Of a DNA stretch of 64,000 nucleotides, positions 57,489-64,000 are shown one piece after another. This stretch comes from Pseudonocardia autotrophica (lineage in GTDB: Bacteria; Actinomycetota; Actinomycetes; Mycobacteriales; Pseudonocardiaceae). The stretch is taken from contig NZ_AP018920.1 of the NCBI RefSeq assembly GCF_003945385.1, positions 682,001 to 746,000 of the forward strand, given 5' to 3'. Each line of letters opens with the position of its first letter. The stretch's first letter is position 1. The notes beneath the pieces were generated by a model that worked only from the letters and a program-made list of their open reading frames with translations, was not told where the DNA came from and ran no database searches. The position numbers and the translations under genes were made by a program.

Positions 57489-58927
57489 CGGGGTCGCCCG
57501 GCGAGATCGTGCGGGCTCGGTGTGTGCGGTCCGGGCTCCGCTGCCGGGCCCGCGTCGACGACGAGCCGGTCGCCGATCCGGGCGATGGTCACCTCGATCC
57601 GCAGCCACCTCGCGGCCAGCCCGCGCCAGCCGCGGGCCGACGGCGCGGGTGCGGCGGCGGGTTCACCGAGCGGTTGCTCGGGCTCCACCTCGGGAGCAGC
57701 CGGACTGCGGGTGCCGACCCGGCGGTACGGGACGATCCGGACCCGGACGTCGACCTGCACCCGCCCGCCGTCGCCCCGGACGCTCCCGGGCAGCACCAGA
57801 TCGGCGCGCTGCCGGCCGGTGCCGGTCCAGCCCAGCAGGGCCGCCCCCTCGGGGGACGCCAGGTGGGCGCCGAGCGCGTGCCCGCGGCGGGCCGGATCGT
57901 CCTCGTCCCAGGACAGCAGGTCGACCGCGAACGCTCCGGCCAGCGCGGCCGCCTCGGCGGGATCGATCGCGGTCCCGGCAGCCGGCTCGGCGCCCGACTC
58001 GATGTCCGAGCCGGTGTCCTGGCCGGCGGCCGGGGCGTCGGCTGCGGGCGGTTCCGGCGCGCGCTCCGGTTCGGTGGCGGGCTCCGTGGTCGTGTCGGTG
58101 GTGGGGTCGGTGGTGTCCGGCCGGGTGCCGGTCGCCGGTTCCGGAGCGCCGTCCGGTGCTTCGGTGGTGGGTATGGCCGCTGCGCCGGGCCGGGGGTCCA
58201 CGGCCGGCGGAGTCGTCGGGCCGGGCACGGACGCGGTGTCCGGCTGGGGCCGGGCGGCCGTGTCGAAGGGGGCGGCTGCGCCGGGGGCAGTGGCGGTGCC
58301 GGAGCGGGTGGCTGTGCCGGGGGTGGCCGTGCCGGAGGGGGCGGCGGTGGTAGCCGGGTGGCCGGCGGGGACAGCGGTGACCGGCGGCGCAGGGGAGACG
58401 GCACCCGGCGGCTGCGGGCCGGTGAGCCATCGGTCGTCCCGGTGTCCGGGCGGGGGAGCGCCGAGCGTGGCGTCCGCTGTGGGGCTGCCGGTGGCCGCGG
58501 CGCCGATGATCGCGGTGCCGATGATCGCGGCCCCACCCGGCTCCGGCGCGATCCCACCGGGTGCTCCGTCCGCGGCGTGCGGCCCGGGCCTCGCCGCGGT
58601 CAACGGCGACAGCGGATCTCCAGCCGGGGCGAACGGGGACAGCGGATCACCCGCCGGTGGGCCCCAGCCGGTGCCGGGGTTGCCGACCCGGTCCTGGACG
58701 AGCGGGAACCCGAACGGGTCGGTGACCGGCTCCGGATCGGCGGGCGGACTCTGCGGCGGGCGCCGAGGCGTCCAGAGCGCGGGCCGGGCTGCGGCCGTCG
58801 CGGGGCGGGCCGGGGGCGGCGGCGGACCGGGGTGGTGGGCCTGGGCGGGCGGCGGATCGTCCAGCCAGGGATCGGGGCCGTCGTCGACCGGGCGGGTGGA
58901 CCGGCCGAAGATGCGGAACGGGGACAT
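57485..58927 (-). CDS. Long Pro/Thr/Ala-rich protein with TcpC/VirB8-like C-terminal domain
   Basis: A 480-residue protein, the first gene of the six-gene chain. Residues 1-330 are low-complexity (Pro, Ala, Thr, Gly), including TATPGTATRSGTATAPG and a TTDTTTEPATEPE stretch. The last 150 residues form a domain AALAGAFAVDLLSWDEDDPA, RRGHALGAHLASPEGAALLG, VQVDVRVRIVPYR and RWLRIEVTIARIGDRLVVDA, which I read as NTF2/TcpC-like by the order of a helix with the SW-DxDxP motif and then long strands. ATG at 58927 is preferred over 58972. No membrane segment is seen. Confidence 0.55.
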   Translation of the reverse strand: MSPFRIFGRSTRPVDDGPDPWLDDPPPAQAHHPGPPPPPARPATAAARPALWTPRRPPQSPPADPEPVTDPFGFPLVQDRVGNPGTGWGPPAGDPLSPFAPAGDPLSPLTAARPGPHAADGAPGGIAPEPGGAAIIGTAIIGAAATGSPTADATLGAPPPGHRDDRWLTGPQPPGAVSPAPPVTAVPAGHPATTAAPSGTATPGTATRSGTATAPGAAAPFDTAARPQPDTASVPGPTTPPAVDPRPGAAAIPTTEAPDGAPEPATGTRPDTTDPTTDTTTEPATEPERAPEPPAADAPAAGQDTGSDIESGAEPAAGTAIDPAEAAALAGAFAVDLLSWDEDDPARRGHALGAHLASPEGAALLGWTGTGRQRADLVLPGSVRGDGGRVQVDVRVRIVPYRRVGTRSPAAPEVEPEQPLGEPAAAPAPSARGWRGLAARWLRIEVTIARIGDRLVVDAGPAAEPGPHTPSPHDLAGRPR

Positions 58928-59133
58928 CGGCCGCGTCACCGGTGGGCGGGACCGGACGACCGGGTGCCGCACTGCGGTTCCGGCGGCTGCTGCACGGACA
59001 TGGCGCTCCGACCTCCTCGCGCGCCCGGGGCGGTCGCGCGATGGAGGACGGTAGGAACACGCGGCCCGTGCCGTGCTGCTTCGGCTGGGGCCCTTCGCGA
59101 TGGCGAAGCCGGTTGGGAACGTTCAGCCCGGGA

Positions 59134-60621
59134 TCAGCCGGGGATCTCCCAGGTGTGCACCGGCTCGTTGGCGGCGGAATGGGGTAGGTAGCGCTCGAGC
59201 ATCCCGTGCAGCGCGGTGATCCGGTCCGCGCCGCGGGCCTCCAGGGCGGCGACGGTGTCGAGCTGCCACGACGCACCCGTCTGCCGGGTCACACAGCGCC
59301 GCTCCAGCACCGTCAGATAGCGGTCGCAGACGGCCTCGCTGACACCCCAGCGGGCCAATCCCTCGTGCGCGAGCGGGATCAGTTTGCGCAGCGCCAGCTC
59401 GTCCGGGCTGATCCAGCCGGTGCCGGGCCAGTAGAGGGGAGCCTGCATGCCGTGCCGGGCTGCGGTCTGGAAGTTCTCGCGGGCCGCCTCGAACGACACC
59501 GACCGCCACAGTTCCTGATCGGACTCGACGAGCGTGCGGAGCAGCCCGTAGAAGAACAGGGCGTTCGCGACCATGTCGACTGTGGTCGGTCCCGCGGGGA
59601 GCACCCGGTTCTCCAACCGGACGTGCGGGGTACGCCCCGTACTGTCGTAGATCGGCCGGTTCCAGCGCCAGATCGTGCCGTTGTGCAGGGTCAGCTCGGG
59701 CAGTTCGGGGAAGCCGTGGTCGCGCATCTGGGCGACCGGGTCGATGTCGGTGGTCAACGGCATCAGGGCCGGAAAGTAGCGGGCGTTCTCGGAGAACAGG
59801 TCCAGGACCGAGTCGATCCAGCGCTCGCCGAACCAGACCCGCGGCCGTACACCCTGGTTGTGGAACTCAGGTGTGCGGACGTCACAGGACTGCTCGAACA
59901 GCGGGATCCGGGTCTCCGCCCACAGCTGGGAGCCCAGCAGGAACGGCGAGTTCGCGCCCAGGCCGAGCTGGACCCCGGCCAGGCACTGCGCCGCGTTCCA
60001 GTAGCGGGCGAACTCCGACGGCGCCACCTGCAGGTGCAGCTGCAGCGACGTGCAGGCGGCCTCCGGGATGATCGTGTCGAAGTCCGCGTTGACCCGTTCG
60101 TCGGGGTCGCTGCCGGTGATGTCGATCCGGATCGGCTCGCCCCGGGCGTTGAGCATCTGGTCGTTGAGCGCCTGGTAGCGGTCGTCCGCGGTGATCGACT
60201 CACCGACCATGTGGCCCGGGTCGAGGGTCGGCAGGATCCCGATCATGACGAGCTGGGTGCGCAGATCACCGGCCTTGGCGCCGGCTCCGGCGAGGAGGTC
60301 CAGCAGCTCGTGCTCGAGCTGACGCCACTGGTCACCCGGCAGCGGGCGGGGTGGCAGGTTCAGCTCGAGGTTCCAGCGGCCGAGCTCGGTCTGCCACTCG
60401 CCCCTGTTGATCGTCTCCAGAACGTCGTGACCGTTCAGCGACGGCGCCAGCTCCGGATCGACGAGATTGAACTCGACCTCCACCCCCGTCATCGGTTCCG
60501 TCTCGGGGAAGGGGTAGGTGCGGAGCATGTCTGCCAGGGAGTCCAGACAGCGCTGCACCTTGATCCGGTATCGCTGGCGGTCGCGCCGGGTGAACGTCGT
60601 CCGGTCGACCACCTGACCCAT
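59134..60621 (-). CDS. Glutamate-cysteine ligase family (carboxylate-amine ligase) protein
   Basis: A 495-residue protein of the GCS2-like family, which joins a carboxylate to an amine using ATP. It reads GVEVEFNLVDPELAPSLNGH, then RWNLELNLPPRPLPGDQWRQ, SLQLHLQVAPSEFARYWNAA and RLENRVLPAGPTTVDMVANA, which are the family's ATP- and glutamate-site stretches. Mycothiol users make their Cys ligase differently (MshC), so this enzyme need not make glutathione; actinomycetes carry such paralogues of unknown substrate. ATG at 60621 has GGAGG 11 bases upstream. Confidence 0.87.
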   Translation of the reverse strand: MGQVVDRTTFTRRDRQRYRIKVQRCLDSLADMLRTYPFPETEPMTGVEVEFNLVDPELAPSLNGHDVLETINRGEWQTELGRWNLELNLPPRPLPGDQWRQLEHELLDLLAGAGAKAGDLRTQLVMIGILPTLDPGHMVGESITADDRYQALNDQMLNARGEPIRIDITGSDPDERVNADFDTIIPEAACTSLQLHLQVAPSEFARYWNAAQCLAGVQLGLGANSPFLLGSQLWAETRIPLFEQSCDVRTPEFHNQGVRPRVWFGERWIDSVLDLFSENARYFPALMPLTTDIDPVAQMRDHGFPELPELTLHNGTIWRWNRPIYDSTGRTPHVRLENRVLPAGPTTVDMVANALFFYGLLRTLVESDQELWRSVSFEAARENFQTAARHGMQAPLYWPGTGWISPDELALRKLIPLAHEGLARWGVSEAVCDRYLTVLERRCVTRQTGASWQLDTVAALEARGADRITALHGMLERYLPHSAANEPVHTWEIPG

Positions 60622-60771
60622 GCGTGAACCGACCTCCATCGAACGGGGAGCGCCTCCTCACCCTCCCGGACCAGGTCCGGTTCCGAAGGGAGAGGCACTA
60701 CACGGTGACATATCGCCGGACCGGGCGGTACCGGCTGACCGGGCGACCGGGAGCGGTGAACGGTCAGTGAC

Positions 60772-61596
60772 ATGGGACGATCGGCCCTCGTGGCCATACT
60801 CACGCCGGTTGACACCCCGGACGATCCCCGGATCGACGACTTCCGTGACCTCACGACCGCCGATCGGCGCCCCGATCGGCCCGGTGGCCGCGGCCTCGTG
60901 ATCGCGGAGGGCGTGGTCGTCGTGCGGCGGCTGCTGGAGTCGCCGTATCCGGTGCGCTCGCTGCTGGGGGTGCGGAGGCGCCTGGAGGAGCTCTCCGACG
61001 AGCTCACCCGGGTGGACGTACCGGCCTACTCCACCGACGCCGACACGATGGCCCGGGCGGTGGGTTTCCACCTCAACCGGGGCGTTCTCGCGGTGGCCGA
61101 CCGGGTCGGTGAGCCGGATCCGGCAGAGCTGCTCGGGCGGGCCCGCACGGTCGCCGTCTGCGAGGGTGTCGGTGATCACGAGAACCTCGGTTCGCTGTTC
61201 CGCAACGCCGCCGCCCTGGGGGTGGACGGCATCCTGCTCGGGCCGGGGTGCTCCGACCCGCTCTATCGGCGCAGCGTCCGGGTGTCGATGGGGCATGTGC
61301 TGCGGGTGCCGTTCACCCATCTGGCGGGTACGTGGCCTGCATCACTCGACACGCTCCGTGCGCACGGTTTCACGGTCGCGGCGCTGACCCCGGCGGCGGA
61401 CGCCGAGCCGCTGGCGACCGCCGGACTCGCCGGGGCGCGGGTGGCGTTGCTGCTGGGGGCCGAGGGGCCGGGGCTCAGCGACGAGGCGCTGGCCGCGGCC
61501 GACCGGCGGATCCGGATCCCGATGGCCTCCGGGGTCGACTCGCTGAACGTCGCCACCGCCGCCGCCGTGGCGTTCCACGCCGTCACCGGCGGCTGA
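60772..61596 (+). CDS. TrmH/SpoU-family RNA 2'-O-methyltransferase
   Basis: A 274-residue methyltransferase of the SPOUT class. The N-terminal substrate-binding part is DRPGGRGLVIAEGVVVVRRL; the knotted catalytic domain has motif 1 NLGSLFRNAAALGVDGILLG, motif 2 LLLGAEGPGLS and motif 3 IPMASGVDSLNVATAAAVAF. It 2'-O-methylates a ribose in tRNA or rRNA; the target is unknown. Divergent from the ligase gene across 150 bases. Confidence 0.93.
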   Translation: MGRSALVAILTPVDTPDDPRIDDFRDLTTADRRPDRPGGRGLVIAEGVVVVRRLLESPYPVRSLLGVRRRLEELSDELTRVDVPAYSTDADTMARAVGFHLNRGVLAVADRVGEPDPAELLGRARTVAVCEGVGDHENLGSLFRNAAALGVDGILLGPGCSDPLYRRSVRVSMGHVLRVPFTHLAGTWPASLDTLRAHGFTVAALTPAADAEPLATAGLAGARVALLLGAEGPGLSDEALAAADRRIRIPMASGVDSLNVATAAAVAFHAVTGG

Positions 61597-61630
61597 CTCG
61601 CGGCGCCGTCGCCCCCGGCAGCGTCGCCGC

Positions 61631-61697
61631 GCTCGCACCGGATCGCCGCGTTCGCACGGGATCACCCCGTTCGCACGGGATCGGATCCCGTGCGAAC
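61631..61697. terminator. Three 19-bp repeats ending in a hairpin
   Basis: GTTCGCACGGGATC occurs at 61650 and 61669 and, with two changes, at 61631 (period 19). The last copy pairs exactly with GATCCCGTGCGAAC at 61684-61697 around one base. It lies between the convergent trmH and sepH genes and is probably a bidirectional terminator. Confidence 0.75.
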
Positions 61698-61720
61698 GCG
61701 ACGAACCCGTGCGAGATGGT

Positions 61721-63742
61721 TCAGCGCTGGCCGCGGACGCCGAGGAGGACCTCGTCCCACGACGGCATGACCGGTTTGCCCTTCTTGGTCCGCCGCGACG
61801 CCGCGCTGCGCTGGCGGGACGACGAGTCCTGGGGCGCGGACGAGTCCTGCTCCGGGGTGCCGGCGCCCTGCTCGGACTCCGAGTTGCCGGAGCCCCGCTG
61901 CTGGTCGGCGGAAGGTTCGTCGGTCGGGTTCGGGGCACTGTCACGAGCCGGTGCCGCATCGCGGTCGGCTGTGGCCCCGGCCGCAGTGGCTTCGGCCGCA
62001 GTGGCTTCGGCCGCGGAGCCCCGGTCGGTGGTGTCCTCGGCCGGTGTCCCGGTAGCGGTTGCGCTGCTGGGCGTCGCGGCGGGCGTCGCGCCACCCTCCG
62101 TCGCAGTGCCGTCGGGCCCAGTGCCGTCGGGCCCAGTGCCGTCGGGCCCAGTGCCGTCGGACGCAGTGCGGCCCTTCGCCGCGTCATCTGCTGCCGCTGC
62201 TGCCGCGTCGGAGGATCCTGCGGTCGCGGTGTCGCCGACCGCCACGATGTCCTTGGTCGCGCCGGCGGCTGTGCCGCCGTCCGTGGTCGCGGTGCCGTTG
62301 GCGGCCGAGTTGCCGGTTGCGGTGTCGCCCGCAGCCGCGTTGCCACCGGTGGCGCCGCTCGTCTCCGCGTTGCCGGTCTTCGCCGAGTTCCCGGCTGCGG
62401 TGTCGCCGATCGTCGCGCCGTCGGTTGCTGCGTCGCCGACCGTGGTGCCACTCGTCGCCGTGCCACTCGTCGCCGCGCCGCCCACAGCCGTGCCGGTGCC
62501 TGCCACGCTGGTCGCGTCCGTGCTGGCGCGGTCCGCGCCGGTGCTCGCTGCACCGGCAGTTGCTGCACCGACGGTCGCTGCACCGCCCGCTGCGACGGTG
62601 CCGACCGTCGGGCTGCTGTCGGCGGCGTCGTTGTCGGCGGTGCTGTCTCCGGAGCCGCTGTCGGCGGTGCTGCTGTCGCCGGAGCCGCTGGCCCCGGAAC
62701 CGCCGGCGGTGGCGCCTGCCCCGGCGCCACTCTCACCACCGGCCACGGCTCGATCGCCCGTGCCGTCGCCTGCCGCCGCAGTCCCGGCCGCTGCCGGCGC
62801 GGGGGTGCCGTCCTGCTCGGTGTCCGCGCCGGAGGTCGGGGCGCCCTCGCCTTCGTCCGCGGTGCGGCGCTCGGTGTCGTCGACCGGCTCGACCCGGGGG
62901 ATCACCGGTGCCGCGGCGGCCGGGGGCCGGTTCTCGTCGGGACGCGTCGTGCTGGTCCGGGTGGACGTCTCGACCCGCGGCCGCGGTGGCAGGCTGGAAC
63001 GCCGCTGCTCGGGCGCGATGCCGCGACCGGCCCAGGAGTCGGCCGAGGGGTGTGCCTGACCGCCGGCGACCGCCCGGGCCGGGGCGGCCTCGGTGGTGTG
63101 GTCGTGGACGGGCTCGTCGTCACGCGCCAGGTCGACGACCGAGCCGAGCGGCCGCAGCGGCCGCGCCGGGAGCCCCTCGACGAGATCGGAGGCGTGCTCG
63201 TCCAGCGGGGCGACGGTGCCCCCGTGTGCCCCGGGCTGGAACGCCCAGTGCGCGGCGTTGTCGGAGCGGCCGGTCTGCCAGGTCAGGACGATGACCCACT
63301 TGCCGTCCTCGCCCTTCCAGGAGTCCCAGCCGGCGGCGGTGAAGTCCTGGCCACGCAGGCCGAAGGTGTGCGCGACGGTCTCGCCGAGCGTGCGCGAGTC
63401 GGGGCCGTCGGCCCGCTGCGGGTGTGCGCTCTGCGCGAGCTCGGCGGTGCGGGACCGCTCGAGGAGGACCGGGTAGGCGAACCGCTCGATCTTCTGGGTC
63501 GGCACGCCCGCCGCGGCGGCGACCTCGTCGACCGACGCGCCGCCCCGGATTCGGGCCTGGATCTCCCGTGGGCGCAACTGGCTCTCCAACTCGATCGCGA
63601 TCTGGCCGAGCCGGGTCACGTCACCACGTGCGGCAGCTCGCAGCTGCTCGTCGGCCGGCACCGTGTAGCGCTCGCGGCGCCCCGGGTCTTCGAGGACGAC
63701 CGAGCCGTCCCCGGTCACCCCCACGACCCGCAACGCGCGCAT
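61721..63742 (-). CDS. sepH: Septation protein SepH with a very long low-complexity linker
   Basis: A 673-residue homologue of SepH, which helps FtsZ assemble at division sites in actinomycetes. The N-terminal domain (MRALRVVGVTGDGSVVLEDP, RPREIQARIRGGASVDEVAA, TAAGWDSWKGEDGKWVIVLT) has the SepH helix-turn-helix and conserved core, and the C-terminus ends KKGKPVMPSWDEVLLGVRGQ as in the family. Between them some 420 residues are Thr/Ala/Gly/Asp-rich, about twice the normal total length, with a triple GPDGT repeat and further near-repeats. Starts at ATG 63742 with GGGAGGTC upstream. Confidence 0.9.
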   Translation of the reverse strand: MRALRVVGVTGDGSVVLEDPGRRERYTVPADEQLRAAARGDVTRLGQIAIELESQLRPREIQARIRGGASVDEVAAAAGVPTQKIERFAYPVLLERSRTAELAQSAHPQRADGPDSRTLGETVAHTFGLRGQDFTAAGWDSWKGEDGKWVIVLTWQTGRSDNAAHWAFQPGAHGGTVAPLDEHASDLVEGLPARPLRPLGSVVDLARDDEPVHDHTTEAAPARAVAGGQAHPSADSWAGRGIAPEQRRSSLPPRPRVETSTRTSTTRPDENRPPAAAAPVIPRVEPVDDTERRTADEGEGAPTSGADTEQDGTPAPAAAGTAAAGDGTGDRAVAGGESGAGAGATAGGSGASGSGDSSTADSGSGDSTADNDAADSSPTVGTVAAGGAATVGAATAGAASTGADRASTDATSVAGTGTAVGGAATSGTATSGTTVGDAATDGATIGDTAAGNSAKTGNAETSGATGGNAAAGDTATGNSAANGTATTDGGTAAGATKDIVAVGDTATAGSSDAAAAAADDAAKGRTASDGTGPDGTGPDGTGPDGTATEGGATPAATPSSATATGTPAEDTTDRGSAAEATAAEATAAGATADRDAAPARDSAPNPTDEPSADQQRGSGNSESEQGAGTPEQDSSAPQDSSSRQRSAASRRTKKGKPVMPSWDEVLLGVRGQR
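62106..62160. repeat. 15-bp tandem repeat inside sepH
   Basis: GTGCCGTCGGGCCCA three times in perfect tandem plus ten bases of a fourth, coding for repeated Gly-Pro-Asp-Gly-Thr. In-frame, so copy-number change would only alter linker length. Confidence 0.92.
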
Positions 63743-64000
63743 CGATCAGACCTCCCGCTGTCGTCCCCGTCCGGGTGACGGTAGATGCCTGCAGCTCCGT
63801 GCCGAGTGAGGCGCGCCGTGCGAGTTCCGCCTGGTCGACGACACCCACCTGGCAGAGGGATCTGCGGGCCGGTCTCACTCACCGTGCTCAGACTTCCATG
63901 ATGCGTGACACAAGATGCAATTGGGGCGGATGTTACTACTGTGACTACAACGAGTGTCTATCGATCGCGCAACGGACGGCCGGCCCGAGGCAACCCCGAT
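63743..64000. promoter_or_regulatory. Upstream region of sepH, no gene recognised
   Basis: From about 63880 to 63960 the base composition becomes distinctly less GC-rich (for example ATGCGTGACACAAGATGCAA), which is typical of a promoter zone for the minus-strand sepH or for a gene beyond the window. I see no coding sequence. Confidence 0.5.

Overview
The window is chromosomal DNA of a very GC-rich actinomycete. A member of the Pseudonocardiaceae (Pseudonocardia-like) is my best guess. The grounds are GTG starts, strong GGAGG ribosome sites, a SepH septation gene, an XRE regulator - HbhA - DUF2516 locus in the mycobacterial order, a SigG-type sigma factor, an MftR-like regulator and an actinomycete integrative and conjugative element (AICE). 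Taxonomy is inferred from gene content only.

Left flank (1-6444): a truncated acyl-CoA ligase, a 3Fe-4S ferredoxin, a small exported protein and propionyl-CoA synthetase on the minus strand, then a secreted SGNH hydrolase, a small protein and tRNA-Glu, tRNA-Asp and tRNA-Phe.

Integration hot spot (6401 to about 25080): the 3' half of tRNA-Phe(GAA) is repeated at 18139 and 22825. The first interval (6401-18183) is a complete-looking pSAM2-type AICE. A chain of six overlapping or abutting genes ends in ftsK-like, xis and int; a KorSA-like GntR repressor, a Nudix protein resembling Pif and a RepSA-type HUH initiator follow. As cargo it carries a two-gene Gabija-like anti-phage locus (gajA, gajB) of visibly lower GC. 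gajB is cut by an IS5-family element with a 3-bp duplication, and the frame is exactly restored if the IS is removed. The second interval (18184-22869) is an older relic with its own, different arm-site repeats, a truncated integrase, an IS5 scrap, a flavin reductase / VOC / TetR cargo set with a palindromic operator, and a fresh ISL3 insertion. Beyond the third core lies a still more decayed integrase, then an IS256-family element with an 8-bp duplication. The three intervals read like strata, newest next to the tRNA.

Middle (25-38 kb): a P450, a cold-shock-fold protein, a VOC protein, an RlmA-like rRNA methyltransferase, an internally deleted acetyltransferase, an ABC-F ATPase with its TetR regulator, two fluoride channels, two divergent MarR genes with a shared operator, a ClpP-like protein that has lost its catalytic triad in an operon with a MerR regulator and a membrane protein, a SigG-type sigma factor and an orphan MftR-like regulator.

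Right part (38-64 kb): mostly core genes. These are a Pro/Ala-Val repeat secreted protein, a cold-shock protein, a lone primase-polymerase domain, DUF445, the hbhA locus, lon, purU, murB, an SDR, a purine permease, a six-gene partly coupled operon (VirB8/TcpC-like proteins, a P-loop protein, a wall hydrolase and two GH16 enzymes), a glutamate-cysteine ligase family gene, a TrmH methyltransferase and a sepH with a very long low-complexity linker. A candidate iron-regulated short transcript sits at 53165-53280.
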